From contig NZ_PEBH01000003.1 in the NCBI RefSeq assembly GCF_008698235.1, forward strand, positions 1-54,765: a stretch of 54,765 nt of DNA, given 5' to 3'. Shown here in pieces: positions 44,120-54,352 of the stretch. The stretch's first letter is position 1, and every line of letters begins with the position of its first letter. Under the pieces are notes generated by a model. The model was not told the DNA's origin, did no database searches, and was given only the letters and a program-made list of their open reading frames with translations. A program made the translations under genes and the position numbers. The DNA comes from Bifidobacterium rousetti (lineage in GTDB: Bacteria > Actinomycetota > Actinomycetes > Actinomycetales > Bifidobacteriaceae).

Positions 44120-45785
44120 TGGCGCGATGCCCTCCGATCTGCTTGTTGCGTTCGATCCCGGTGGCGCCGGGTTCCATGTCCATCGCCTTGACGACGGCGT
44201 TGCGGCCGTACCTGCGTTTGATGGCGAGCATCGCCCGCTGCATGTCCTCGATGCGGTCGTCACGCGCGGGACGGATCATCGACGCGGAGACGGTGCCGTC
44301 GGCATCACCGGTACCGGCGACACCGACGGCACCGCCCGCGGAAGTATCATTCGGATCATCCGAGCCACCCGTCCCATCCGCGTCCGAGAACAGGTCGGGC
44401 TGCTCATACCGCTTCCCCGCAGCGAGATCGACGGGCGAGGCGAGGTCGACGGCGATCACCGTCAGACGACGGACCAGCAGGCGGGTATCCGCGATGCGCC
44501 CGAACAGCGTGGCCATCGCCCGGCGGATGCGCTCGGCCGAGGCGGTGTACTCCCCCAAACCGATCTCCCCGGAGACAGGCTTCGGCACCCTGCGCCCGTA
44601 ATGGTCGACCGTGCTTGGACCTCGGTATTCCACGGACGCGCGTTCGGCGAGGCGCCGCAGTCGGATGTCGGCGCAGTCGTCGAGACGTTTCGGATCGAGA
44701 CTGCCGGAGTCGTAGCCGACGGCGAGCGCGATGCGGTTCGTGGCCACGCCCTTGCCTGTCAGGTCGAGGGCGAGCGCGTCGGCCATCTCCTTGACGATCA
44801 GCAGCGCGGTGGCGTGGTCGACCGGCCCGGTGAGCACCTGGCCGATGCTGGTGCTGTGCGCGTCCGGCTCGTACGCCTTGATGTCGGCGATCGTGCACGG
44901 CTCCCACCCCCATGCATGGTCGATGAGCAGTTCGGCGTTGACACCGAACATGCGGTAGAGCAGTTCCTCGTTGTAGTAGTCGGAGGCGCGACCGATCGAA
45001 CACCGGGCGATGTCTCCCATCGTCATGAGACCGGCCTTCTCGAGCTTCCGCGCATACCCCCGCCCGACGCGCCAGAAGTCGGTGAGTGGTCGATGCCCCC
45101 ACAGCAGACGCCGGTAGCCTGCCTCGTCGAGTTCCGCCACACGCACGCCGTCGGTGTCGGCGGGCATGTGCTTGGCGACGATGTCCATCGCGATCTTGGC
45201 GAGGTACAGGTTCGTGCCGATGCCCGCGGTGGCGGTGATGCCGGTGCGCTCCCTGATTTCGTCGACGATGGCGCGCGCCATCTCGTGCGGCGTGCGTCCG
45301 GAGGACTTCAGGTACGGCGTGGCGTCGATGAAGACCTCGTCGACCGAGTAGACGTGGATGTGCTCGGGGGCGGCGTATTCGAGGTAGATCGCGTAGATGC
45401 TCGCGCTGATTTCAAGGTATTTCGCCATATGGGGCACGGCGACGACCATCGACGCCTTGAGTTCGGGCCGGCGCGCGAGCTCGACGGCATTCCACGATGC
45501 TCCGGCGAAGCGGCGGCCCGGGGCCTTGAGCACCCGTTCAGCGTTGATCGCGTCCAATCGCTGTTTGACGGCGAACAGGCGATCCCGGCCGGGGATGCCG
45601 TACACCTTGAGCGAGGGCGAGACCGCGAGACAGATGGTCTTGTCGGTGCGGGTCTCGTCCGCCACGACCAGATGGGTGGTCAGGGGGTCGAGACCGCGCT
45701 CATGACATTCGACGGAGGCGTAGAAGGATTTCAGGTCGATGGCGAGATAGACGTGGGCCGCCCCGGAGACGCCATCCATCGCCAT
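44106..45785 (-). CDS. Y-family DNA polymerase (UvrX/UmuC-like)
   Basis: A 559-aa translesion polymerase. The catalytic acids are in YLAIDLKSFYASVEC (residues ~13-27) and HVYSVDEVFIDAT (~145). The little-finger domain follows from about 270. The long C-terminal tail has an acidic Gly/Asp region and then RYGRNAVVKAMDMEPGATGIERNKQIGGHRA, a feature of the Gram-positive UvrX type rather than DinB. ATG 45785 has GAAGG 6 bases upstream. A perfect LexA box lies 108 bases upstream. It is coupled to a YolD-like gene. Confidence 0.9.
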   Translation of the reverse strand: MAMDGVSGAAHVYLAIDLKSFYASVECHERGLDPLTTHLVVADETRTDKTICLAVSPSLKVYGIPGRDRLFAVKQRLDAINAERVLKAPGRRFAGASWNAVELARRPELKASMVVAVPHMAKYLEISASIYAIYLEYAAPEHIHVYSVDEVFIDATPYLKSSGRTPHEMARAIVDEIRERTGITATAGIGTNLYLAKIAMDIVAKHMPADTDGVRVAELDEAGYRRLLWGHRPLTDFWRVGRGYARKLEKAGLMTMGDIARCSIGRASDYYNEELLYRMFGVNAELLIDHAWGWEPCTIADIKAYEPDAHSTSIGQVLTGPVDHATALLIVKEMADALALDLTGKGVATNRIALAVGYDSGSLDPKRLDDCADIRLRRLAERASVEYRGPSTVDHYGRRVPKPVSGEIGLGEYTASAERIRRAMATLFGRIADTRLLVRRLTVIAVDLASPVDLAAGKRYEQPDLFSDADGTGGSDDPNDTSAGGAVGVAGTGDADGTVSASMIRPARDDRIEDMQRAMLAIKRRYGRNAVVKAMDMEPGATGIERNKQIGGHRANGFD

Positions 45786-45892
45786 CACCCGCCTTCGTAC
45801 GAGGAAGCGGGCCGGCGACGTTCGGAAGTCGGAACGGCCGGCCCGACAAGGAAACCAACATCGAAACGATGCGCAATCAGCATATCAGAAAA

Positions 45893-45908
45893 TCGAACAT
45901 TTGTTCGA
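45893..45908. promoter_or_regulatory. SOS box (LexA site)
   Basis: TCGAACATTTGTTCGA is a perfect palindrome that fits the actinobacterial LexA consensus TCGAACN4GTTCGA. On the minus strand it overlaps a possible -35, and TATGCT lies about 18 bases on as a -10, so LexA should repress the polymerase operon until DNA damage. Confidence 0.9.
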
Positions 45909-46037
45909 CTGTGGCGTGTCGGGCGGCAACAAGGCAGCAACGGACCGTCGGCGCAGTCGCCGGAAACGCGCGCGATGTAGCCGGTAATTGATAGGGTTAA
46001 CGTTTAGTGAACCCCCAGTTTGAGAAGGAGCTTTGGC

Positions 46038-47615
46038 TTGTCGGCTGAACTCGAAGACATTCATGAGGAATGTGGCATCTTCGGCGTATGGGGACACCCC
46101 GACGCCGCTCGACTCACCTACTTCGGACTCCACGCACTGCAACACCGCGGCCAGGAGGGCGCCGGCATCGTCTCGAACGATCACGGCCACCTCATCGGAC
46201 ACCGCGGACTGGGACTGCTGACGCAGGTCTTCAGCGACGAGCGTGAGATCCAGCGACTCAAGGGAGACCGTGCGATCGGCCATGTGCGGTACGCGACGGC
46301 CGGTTCCGGCACCACGGACAACATCCAGCCGTTCATCTTCCGCTTCCACGACGGCGACGTGGCCTTGTGCCACAACGGCAACCTGACCAACTGCCCGTCC
46401 CTGCGCCGCAAGCTCGAGGACGAAGGCGCCATCTTCCACTCCAATTCCGACACCGAAGTGCTCATGCACCTCATCCGCCGCTCCCTGCAGCGCACCTTCA
46501 TGGACAAGCTCAAGGAGGCCCTCAACACGGTCCACGGCGGCTTCGCCTACCTGCTGATGACCGAGGACGCGATGATCGGCGCGCTCGACCCGAACGGCTT
46601 CCGCCCGCTCTCCCTCGGCAGGATGAAGAACGGCGCCTACGTGCTGGCCTCCGAGACCTGCGCGCTCGACGTGGTCGGCGCCGAGCTCGTGCGCAACATC
46701 CGTCCGGGCGAGATCGTCGTGGTCTCCGACCACGGCTACCGCATCGTGCAGTACACGAACAACACGCAGCTGGCGATCTGCTCGATGGAGTTCATCTACT
46801 TCGCCCGCCCCGACTCCAACATCTACGGCGTCAACGTGCACTCCGCACGCAAGCGCATGGGCGCGAGGCTCGCCGCCGAGGCAGGCGTCGACGCGGACAT
46901 GGTCATCGGCGTGCCGAACTCCTCGCTGTCGGCCGCGTCCGGCTACGCCGAGGCGTCCGGGCTGCCCAACGAGATGGGTCTCATCAAGAACCAGTACGTG
47001 GCCCGCACGTTCATCCAGCCGACGCAGGAGCTGCGCGAGCAGGGCGTGCGCATGAAGCTGTCCGCCGTGCGCGGCGTGGTCAAGGGCAAGCGCGTCGTCG
47101 TCATCGACGATTCGATCGTGCGCGGCACCACCTCCAAGCGCATCGTCCAGCTGCTCAAGGAGGCCGGCGCGGCCGAGGTGCACATGCGCATCAGCTCCCC
47201 GCCGCTCAAGTACCCGTGCTTCTACGGCATCGACATCTCCACCACCCGCGAGCTCATCGCCGGGCACAAGTCCGTCGAGGAGATCCGCGAGTACATCGGC
47301 GCCGACTCGCTCGCGTTCCTGTCGCTCGATGGCCTGATCGAATCGATCGGCCTCAACGCGGACGCCCCGTACGGCGGCCTGTGCGTCGCCTACTTCAACG
47401 GCGACTACCCCACCGCTCTCGACGACTACGAGGCCGACTTCCTCAAGTCCCTCACGCCGGAGGACCGCGTGCGCCTGCCCGAGTTCGCGCTGTACAAGAG
47501 CAAGTACATCGGCAACGAGTACAACACCGTGCAGCCGCCCGTCGAGGGCCCCGATCACGCCGTCCATGGCGAGGGCGTCGACCACGGCGACGAGCCCGAG
47601 GACACCCTCGTGTGA
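46038..47615 (+). CDS. purF: Amidophosphoribosyltransferase
   Basis: PurF does the first step of purine synthesis, PRPP to phosphoribosylamine. In 525 aa a short propeptide ([11 protein letters not shown]) precedes the N-terminal nucleophile cysteine (residue 12, CGIFGVWG). The glutaminase domain has HVRYATAGS and CHNGNL. The PRTase domain has the PRPP loop [22 protein letters not shown] chose the TTG at 46038: AGGAG lies 7 bases upstream and the propeptide then has the normal length. It leads the purF-purM-purD run. Confidence 0.97.
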   Translation: MSAELEDIHEECGIFGVWGHPDAARLTYFGLHALQHRGQEGAGIVSNDHGHLIGHRGLGLLTQVFSDEREIQRLKGDRAIGHVRYATAGSGTTDNIQPFIFRFHDGDVALCHNGNLTNCPSLRRKLEDEGAIFHSNSDTEVLMHLIRRSLQRTFMDKLKEALNTVHGGFAYLLMTEDAMIGALDPNGFRPLSLGRMKNGAYVLASETCALDVVGAELVRNIRPGEIVVVSDHGYRIVQYTNNTQLAICSMEFIYFARPDSNIYGVNVHSARKRMGARLAAEAGVDADMVIGVPNSSLSAASGYAEASGLPNEMGLIKNQYVARTFIQPTQELREQGVRMKLSAVRGVVKGKRVVVIDDSIVRGTTSKRIVQLLKEAGAAEVHMRISSPPLKYPCFYGIDISTTRELIAGHKSVEEIREYIGADSLAFLSLDGLIESIGLNADAPYGGLCVAYFNGDYPTALDDYEADFLKSLTPEDRVRLPEFALYKSKYIGNEYNTVQPPVEGPDHAVHGEGVDHGDEPEDTLV

Positions 47616-47696
47616 GCGATCAGACGAGCGATCACACACCACACCAGATTTTCCAGAGAACCCTAAGCATTCAGCCCCAAGAAAGGCCAACCCACC

Positions 47697-48743
<1,047 letters not shown>

Positions 48744-48800
48744 CGTGCACTGAACGCACGTAGCACGCAGAACACGTTTTCGTTACGACAATGGTCAAGA

Positions 48801-48835
48801 GATGAGGTTCCTCCCCCAACGGAAGGAGCCTCATC
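48801..48835 (+). terminator. Hairpin between purM and purD
   Basis: GATGAGGTTCCTCC (48801-48814) pairs with GGAAGGAGCCTCATC (48821-48835) with two imperfections. There is no U tract, so it is more likely an attenuator or RNA-stability hairpin than a full stop. purD starts 19 bases later. Confidence 0.55.
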
Positions 48836-48854
48836 GCATTGGAAAGGACATCAC

Positions 48855-50126
48855 ATGGGACAGAAGGTTCTGGTCATCGGTTCCGGCGCGCGTGAGCACG
48901 CGATCGCCCACGCGCTCCAGCGCGGCGGCAGCGTCGAGGAGGTGACCGTCGCCCCCGGCAACCCGGGCATGGAGCTCGACGGCATCCGCACCACGCACAT
49001 CGATCAGTCGAACCACGCCGCACTGATCGAGTTCATGAAGGACAGCAGCTACGACTGGGCGTTCGTCGGCCCGGAGGTGCCGCTCATCGAGGGTCTGGTC
49101 GACGACTTCGCCGCCGCCGGTCTCAAGGCGTTCGGCCCGAACAAGGCCGCCGCCCAGATCGAGGGCTCCAAGGACTTCGCCAAGCAGCTCATGGAGCGCC
49201 ATGGCATCCCCACCGCGAAGTACGCGACCTTCGACGCGCTCGAGCCGGCCGTCGCCTACGTGCGCGAGCACGGCGCGCCGATCGTCGTCAAGGCCGATGG
49301 TCTGGCCGCCGGCAAGGGCGTCACCGTCGCGATGGACGAGGACACCGCCGTCGCCGCGCTCGACGACATCTTCATCGACCACCGTTTCGGCTCCGCCGGC
49401 GCGAAGGTCGTCATCGAGGACTTCCTCGAGGGACAGGAGTTCTCCCTGATGAGCTTCGTCAACGGCACCGAGTTCTGGCCGATGCCGATCTCGCAGGACC
49501 ACAAGCGCGCCTACGACGGCGACAAGGGCCCGAACACCGGCGGCATGGGCGCCTACAGCCCGGTGCCGCAGATCCCGCAGGATGTCGTCGATCAGGCGAT
49601 CGAGACGATCGTGCGCCCGACCGTCAAGGCCATGGCCGACGAGGGCACGCCGTTCACCGGCATCCTGTACGCGGGCCTCATCGCCACCGCCGACGGCCCG
49701 AAGGTCATCGAGTTCAACGCCCGCTTCGGCGACCCGGAGACCGAGGTCGTCCTGCCGAAGCTCACCTCCGATCTGGGCGCGGGCATCGCCGCGATCCTCG
49801 ACGGCGGCACCCCGGAGTTCGCGTGGGACGACACGCACGCCACGCTCGGCGTCGTGCTCGCCGCCGACGGCTATCCGACGCACGTCGTCAAGGGAGCGCA
49901 CATCCCGTCCATCCCGGTCGACGACGCCTCCCACGTCTACTACGCGGGCGTCTCGCGCGGCGAGGACGACGGGCTCGTCGCATCCTCCGGACGCGTGCTG
50001 CTCGTCGAGACCACCGCCGACGACATCAAGGCCGCACAGGACAAGGTCTACGCGATCATCGACGCACTCGACACAACCGGCATGTTCTACCGCCACGACA
50101 TCGGCGCCAAGGCGCTGAACGCGTGA
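48855..50126 (+). CDS. purD: GAR synthetase
   Basis: PurD couples phosphoribosylamine and glycine with ATP. The 423-aa ATP-grasp protein has VIGSGAREHAIAHAL, FVGPEVPLIEGLVDDF, VVKADGLAAGKGVTVA, GPNTGGMGAYSP, EFNARFGDPETEVVLP and the C-terminal domain. ATG 48855 has GGAAAGGA upstream. It ends the purF-M-D run and meets a strong terminator. Confidence 0.98.
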   Translation: MGQKVLVIGSGAREHAIAHALQRGGSVEEVTVAPGNPGMELDGIRTTHIDQSNHAALIEFMKDSSYDWAFVGPEVPLIEGLVDDFAAAGLKAFGPNKAAAQIEGSKDFAKQLMERHGIPTAKYATFDALEPAVAYVREHGAPIVVKADGLAAGKGVTVAMDEDTAVAALDDIFIDHRFGSAGAKVVIEDFLEGQEFSLMSFVNGTEFWPMPISQDHKRAYDGDKGPNTGGMGAYSPVPQIPQDVVDQAIETIVRPTVKAMADEGTPFTGILYAGLIATADGPKVIEFNARFGDPETEVVLPKLTSDLGAGIAAILDGGTPEFAWDDTHATLGVVLAADGYPTHVVKGAHIPSIPVDDASHVYYAGVSRGEDDGLVASSGRVLLVETTADDIKAAQDKVYAIIDALDTTGMFYRHDIGAKALNA

Positions 50127-50181
50127 TACCGGAGCGCTGACCGCCGGAGACCATGACGGTATCGGCGGTAACAGGCAGATG

Positions 50182-50235
50182 ACGACAAACGGGGTTTGCG
50201 GACTGGTGACACAGTCCGCAAACCCCGTTTGTCGT
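50182..50235 (+). terminator. Strong terminator after purD
   Basis: A perfect 24-bp stem (50182-50205 with 50212-50235, loop GTGACA) lies about 55 bases after the purD stop. Confidence 0.9.
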
Positions 50236-50259
50236 TGAATCTACGGTTCAAGACACTGG

Positions 50260-50305
50260 GTGATGCCATCGTGATGCCATCGCGATGGCATCACGATGGC
50301 ATCAC
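50260..50305. repeat. Perfect 46-bp palindrome
   Basis: The two 23-base arms (GTGATGCCATC twice, then their exact complement) meet at the centre CGCGATGG without a loop, 50282/50283. Each arm is itself a repeat of an 11-base word. It could form a cruciform or bind a dimeric or multimeric protein. It sits between convergent genes. Confidence 0.95.
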
Positions 50306-50328
50306 GGATGTTCCTTGCGGAGGCGGCG

Positions 50329-50632
50329 TGTCACAACGTGGTTCCCAGCCGTCATTTCGATGCGTTGTGACAACTTTCTCTGTCACAACTCGTTCGATTC
50401 AGCGGGAATCGCACGTTGTGACAAGAACGACAGGCCAGCAGCAGACAAGGGCTAAGGACCAACCGGCGAAAAGCTTGGAATTTCGCCATTCCGTCGATCC
50501 TCCTTACCACGCGATCGCATGCACCGCCGCCGATCCGTGTCACAACTCGAGAAAATCGCCGGGAATCGCACGTTGTGACAGCTTTTCTTGTCACAACGCA
50601 CCGAAACCGGTATGGGACTGCATGTTGTGACA
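50329..50632. repeat. REP-like array: four inverted-repeat elements
   Basis: Four elements of 43-44 bases each start with TGTCACAAC and end with GTTGTGACA: 50329-50372, 50381-50423, 50538-50580, 50589-50632. Within the pairs, gaps are exactly 8 bases. The cores resemble each other (GGGAATCGCAC ending in the second and third); the first reads as the reverse complement of the rest. No coding potential is seen. The remainder of 50127-50770 is terminator, palindrome and plain spacer. Confidence 0.9.
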
Positions 50633-50705
50633 ATTCTCCGCGATTTGGATTCCCTCCCTGGGCGATTTCGGGCGATTCCTGACACTAGACGGGGAATAAA
50701 CACCA

Positions 50706-50731
50706 AGGGGGATTCCCGCAGGAATCCCCCT
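50706..50731 (-). terminator. Terminator after the LtaS-like gene
   Basis: A perfect 11-bp stem AGGGGGATTCC-CGCA-GGAATCCCCCT lies 40 bases past the stop of the minus-strand sulfatase gene. Confidence 0.75.
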
Positions 50732-50770
50732 CATCCTGTCATGCACACCTGCGCGCGCATGTGACAACCG

Positions 50771-52834
50771 TCACGGCAGGTCTATGAAACCGGTGTCCTT
50801 CAGGTAGTTGTTGCCGTCGGTGATGTCGTATTGGATGAGCTTGTAGTCGGCGAGGAGCTGCTTGGTCTCCTTGTCGAAGTCGCTTTCGGCCATCGGGTTG
50901 CCGGCGTGGTCGAGGTAGATCGACTGGCCTTCGGGGATGCGGTCCCAGCCCTGGATCTTGTTGACGACCGGCGGTTCCATCGCGGCGATCTTCTCATGCA
51001 TCTCGGTCAGGAACGCCAGATAGGGCGAGACCTTCGCGTCCATGTGCTCGGCCGCCTGCGCCACGAAGAAGTTCGGCGAGGAGTAGGCCGCGTTGTTGAT
51101 CTTCACGCCCTGCGAATCGGACGCCTTGTTCGACCAGATGAAGTAGTCGGTCAGATGCAGGGCGAGCGAGTTGTCGTCGTTCTCGCTGGCCGACGAGTAG
51201 ATGCCGGGCAGATGGTCGCCGTAGAAGACCACGGTGACCGGCTTGTCAAGCTTGTCCAGTTTGTCGAGGAAGTCGGCGGTGGCCTCGTCGGTGATCGCCT
51301 GACCCTTCTGGTACGTCTCGATCGACTCCTGCTCGTCCTTGCCGAGCGGCTCGCCGGTGGTGGATTCGGCGGTGAAGTCGTTGTCCTTGTACCACTCGTG
51401 GTAGGGCATGTGGTTCTGCATGGTGATGACCTGCAGGAACTGGTTGGAATCGGTCTTCTCGACCTCCTCCAGCGTGCTCTGATAGGTTGCAGCGTCCGAG
51501 ACGTACGGGCTGTCGTCGATGCGGTCCTGATGCGAGATGACGTCCGGACCGGTGAGCGTGTAGAAGTGCGAGAAGCCGAACTTCTTGTAGTTCGTGGCGC
51601 GCGAGTACATCGACGACTCGTACGGATGCAAGCCGATCGAGTTCTTCGCGGCGCCCCACATCTGGTTGATGGTCGGCGTCCAGTGCTCGCCCGGCACCAG
51701 CTGCTGGTAGGGGCTGGTCAGGGACGAGTCGAAGTTCGCCATCGACAGGCCGGTCAGGCCCATGTACTCGAGGTTCGCGGTGCCGCCGCCGTAGCCGGAC
51801 GACAGCATGAGGCCGGAGGTGGTGCCCTCCTTGATCGCGCGGATCTTGGGCATCGAATCCTTGTTCACCTTGAGTCCGGGCACGCGGGAGGTGTCGGAGA
51901 ACGACTCGGACAGCACGTAGATCACGGTCGAATCGGTCAGGCTGGACTTGCGGGAGGTGTTGATCTGTTTCGCGGCCTTCTCATAGCGTGCGACGACCTG
52001 CTTCATCGTCTCCTCGGAGTAGTCGGACGGCTTGTCCATCACCTTGGGGTTGACCTGACGCATGAACGCGACGAGCGGGCCGTTGCGCTGCGCGTCGTAG
52101 ACGGAATCCCACATCGAGGGCTTGTCGCCCATCGCGGTGGCGAGGCCCTTCGCCCACGAGCCGACGGTGCTCACCTGCATCGCGTACAGGCCGAAGAACA
52201 GACCGGGCACGAGGATGAGCAGCAGGCGCGCGATCGCGTTGATCGACTGCGACTGACGGCCGGAACCGCGGAACATGCGGCCGTGACGCGCGTCGATGTG
52301 GTTGAGGAACACGAACAACGCCACGAACACCGCGAACACCGCGATCGCCAGCAGGATCGTCCAATGCGCGCCGGCCGGCATGAAGCCCATGAGGTTGCCG
52401 GCGTCCGCCTTGAGGAAGTTCAGATCGGAGGGCAGGATCGCCTCGTATCGGATCGAGATCTTGAAATGCTCGATGACCGCGACGACGATGGCCGCCGCGA
52501 CAAGCACCGGGGTCGCGATCCAGAACCGGTTGAACAGCATGAGCAGCGCCAGATACAGCACGCCGACGAGCAGGACGTTGAGCAGGAAGACGAAGTTCGG
52601 ACCGCGCACGTTGAACATCTTGCCGACGAAATCCCAACCGACGTCCGGGCTGGAGAGCGTCACGCGGGAGGAGGCGCCGAGGCTCACGCCGACTTCGAGG
52701 ATCGCCACGGCGGCGATGTCGAAGAGGATGAACAGCACGCCGTACAACCAGCCGGGGAACTCCTTGCCGCGGCGATCCTCGGACCCGTCACGAGTCATGT
52801 CGCCCATCGTCTCAGCGTCTGATTGCTGCCTCAT
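50771..52834 (-). CDS. LtaS-type sulfatase (phosphoglycerol transferase family)
   Basis: A 687-aa membrane enzyme with about five N-terminal helices (~26-50, 80-102, 106-124, 158-177, 200-220) and an extracellular alkaline-phosphatase/sulfatase domain. Metal and nucleophile sites fit: E310 in VLSESFSD, T352 in GYGGGTANLEY, and FYGDHLPG near the C-terminus. The family makes polyglycerol-phosphate lipoteichoic acid or adds phosphoglycerol to glycans. The linear 26-residue N-terminal tail is charged. The ATG at 52834 has only GAGG upstream; a later ATG (residue 10) is possible. Confidence 0.88.
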   Translation of the reverse strand: MRQQSDAETMGDMTRDGSEDRRGKEFPGWLYGVLFILFDIAAVAILEVGVSLGASSRVTLSSPDVGWDFVGKMFNVRGPNFVFLLNVLLVGVLYLALLMLFNRFWIATPVLVAAAIVVAVIEHFKISIRYEAILPSDLNFLKADAGNLMGFMPAGAHWTILLAIAVFAVFVALFVFLNHIDARHGRMFRGSGRQSQSINAIARLLLILVPGLFFGLYAMQVSTVGSWAKGLATAMGDKPSMWDSVYDAQRNGPLVAFMRQVNPKVMDKPSDYSEETMKQVVARYEKAAKQINTSRKSSLTDSTVIYVLSESFSDTSRVPGLKVNKDSMPKIRAIKEGTTSGLMLSSGYGGGTANLEYMGLTGLSMANFDSSLTSPYQQLVPGEHWTPTINQMWGAAKNSIGLHPYESSMYSRATNYKKFGFSHFYTLTGPDVISHQDRIDDSPYVSDAATYQSTLEEVEKTDSNQFLQVITMQNHMPYHEWYKDNDFTAESTTGEPLGKDEQESIETYQKGQAITDEATADFLDKLDKLDKPVTVVFYGDHLPGIYSSASENDDNSLALHLTDYFIWSNKASDSQGVKINNAAYSSPNFFVAQAAEHMDAKVSPYLAFLTEMHEKIAAMEPPVVNKIQGWDRIPEGQSIYLDHAGNPMAESDFDKETKQLLADYKLIQYDITDGNNYLKDTGFIDLP

Positions 52835-53188
52835 ACTGTCTGCCTCACCCCTACGCTCGGTTGCTGTCTTCGTTTACGTTCGGCCCTGTGCCGTGCCGTC
52901 CTTGCCGTCCGTACCGTTATGCGCCAACGGCATGCGACGACGCCGTACGACGGCGTCATACAGCATAGTTCACCTGATATCCAGTTGCACATTGTCTTCC
53001 GTTAACCTTGGAAAAGCCAGAGAGCTAACGGTTTCCACACGTTTTCTCAACCATTCACTCTAACGGAAAGGGTGCCTCGGTTCACCCCCGAGACACCCTG
53101 ATTCATGCGGGCCTTCCCCTGATATTCGACCGTGGATTCCCCTGCGGCCTTCCCCAATCGCACCCGCTGCGGCTACTTCACCACTTCA
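52835..53188. promoter_or_regulatory. Intergenic region before the LtaS-like gene
   Basis: These 354 bases hold no gene. GACGCCGT-ACG-ACGGCGTC at 52939-52957 is an 8-bp inverted repeat about 105 bases upstream of the sulfatase start; a TATGCT hexamer lies beside it on the minus strand. The stretch CCGTCCTTGCCGTCCG near 52898 resembles the tandem repeat at 28568-28627. A terminator occupies 53070-53098. Confidence 0.35.
53070..53098 (-). terminator. Terminator after the metal-binding lipoprotein gene
   Basis: GGGTGCCTCGG (53070-53080) pairs with CCGAGACACCC (53088-53098), one mismatch, loop TTCACCC. It lies about 90 bases after the stop of the minus-strand gene. Confidence 0.65.
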
Positions 53189-54127
53189 CTACTTCACGGC
53201 GGATGCGAAGTCGTCGACGAGCGCGCTCATCCAATCGAGCAGATCATCGTATTCCTGCGGCATCTGCTCAGTCAATTCGATGACCGGCACGGCGCCCTCC
53301 TTGGCTGCGGAAGTGATCTGGTCGGTGGTGGAGTTGGCCTCTTGCGAGTTGAAGACCAGCGCCTTGATGGACTTGCCGTCCTTCAGCGCGTCCTGGAACG
53401 CCTTGATGTCGGCGGCGGACGGTTCGCTCTCGTTGGCCGACGCCTGCGCGTATCCGGTCGGCGTGGCGTCCTTCATGCCGAGGTCGTCGGCAAGATACCA
53501 AGCGACCGATTCGGTGGCGGCGTACGGCAGGTCCTTGGTCTTGGCCGAGGTCTCCTTGATCTTGCTTTCGAGCTCGTCCTCCTTGTCATGCCACTGCTTG
53601 TTGAGCTCCGCGTAGGCGTCCTTGTTGTCGGGATCGGCCTTCTGGTAGGCGGCGGTGATCGCGTCGGCGGTGGAATCGCGCACATCGGCGGAGAACCACA
53701 CGTGCGGGTTGTCGCCCTCCTTGATGCCGGCGGTCTCGGCGGCGTCCACCAGCGTGGCGTCGGTGGATTCGGCGGCCTTGGACGCCCACGGGTCGTAGTC
53801 GGCGCCGTTGACGACGGCCACCTTCGCGGAGCCGAACTTGGCGACGTCCTGCGCGGTGGGCTCGTAGTCGTGGGCCTCCACATCGGTCTTGGTCATGATG
53901 TTGGTGACCTCGACATGGTCGCCGCCGAGGTCGCGGGCGAGCGAACCCCACTGGTTGATCGAGGCGACGACCTCGATCCTGCCGCTTGCGGCGGCATCGG
54001 ACTTGGCGGAGTCGGCCGCGTTTCCGGCGGAGGCGGATGATCCGGATCCGCATGCCGCCACCGAGAACAGTGCGGCGGAAGCGACGACGAGCGCGAGCGC
54101 GCGCTTGGCTTTGGACATGACAGTCAT
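53189..54127 (-). CDS. ZnuA-like metal ABC transporter substrate-binding lipoprotein
   Basis: A 312-aa lipoprotein: signal peptide ALALVVASAALFSVAAC with lipobox cysteine, Ser/Ala linker, then a cluster A-I fold. Metal-site motifs are VEAHDYEPTAQDV and NPHVWFSADV in the N-lobe; the C-lobe has VPVIELTEQMP, but the usual third histidine is not obvious. It has no His-rich loop. ATG 54127 has GAGGAA upstream; ATG 54118 is also possible. No ATPase or permease gene follows downstream. A Zur-like box upstream points to zinc. Confidence 0.85.
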   Translation of the reverse strand: MTVMSKAKRALALVVASAALFSVAACGSGSSASAGNAADSAKSDAAASGRIEVVASINQWGSLARDLGGDHVEVTNIMTKTDVEAHDYEPTAQDVAKFGSAKVAVVNGADYDPWASKAAESTDATLVDAAETAGIKEGDNPHVWFSADVRDSTADAITAAYQKADPDNKDAYAELNKQWHDKEDELESKIKETSAKTKDLPYAATESVAWYLADDLGMKDATPTGYAQASANESEPSAADIKAFQDALKDGKSIKALVFNSQEANSTTDQITSAAKEGAVPVIELTEQMPQEYDDLLDWMSALVDDFASAVK

Positions 54128-54191
54128 GATGCGTTCCTCTCTATTGCACCTGCAATGACATCTTTCGCGATCGGTCCAGACTGGGGTCTGG

Positions 54192-54219
54192 AGGCCTAGG
54201 GTCCAAGGACCTGAGGCCT
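54192..54219 (-). promoter_or_regulatory. Imperfect palindrome in the metal-binding gene leader
   Basis: AGGCCT-AG-GGTCC-AA-GGACC-TG-AGGCCT lies between the Zur-like box and the gene. It could form a leader hairpin; function is unknown. Confidence 0.4.
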
Positions 54220-54285
54220 GGAGCCTATGGCCCGGCCGTTCGGCCTTCCTTCAACCGATCACCGACACGACAGCATAACACGTAT

Positions 54286-54300
54286 TGAGAATTATTATCA
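54286..54300. promoter_or_regulatory. Zur-like box
   Basis: TGAGAATTATTATCA is a 7-1-7 near-palindrome (one mismatch) of the type bound by zinc-uptake regulators of the Fur family. It stands in an AT-rich island about 160 bases upstream of the ZnuA-like gene. Zinc repression is inferred. Confidence 0.65.
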
Positions 54301-54352
54301 TTTGCTTTAAGAATCGGCGTGTCCCATAGGAGTCCCACACGAGAACACGTCG

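Noticed and set aside
50329..50632. CRISPR-like spacing of palindromic repeats
   Set aside because: The shared repeat is only 9 bases at each end, the cores resemble each other instead of being unique spacers, distances are irregular, one unit is inverted and there are no cas genes nearby.
50352..50706. Small ORFs in the repeat region
   Set aside because: They consist of the repeat elements read in frame (recurring CDR/SCHN words), with no ribosome sites or domains.
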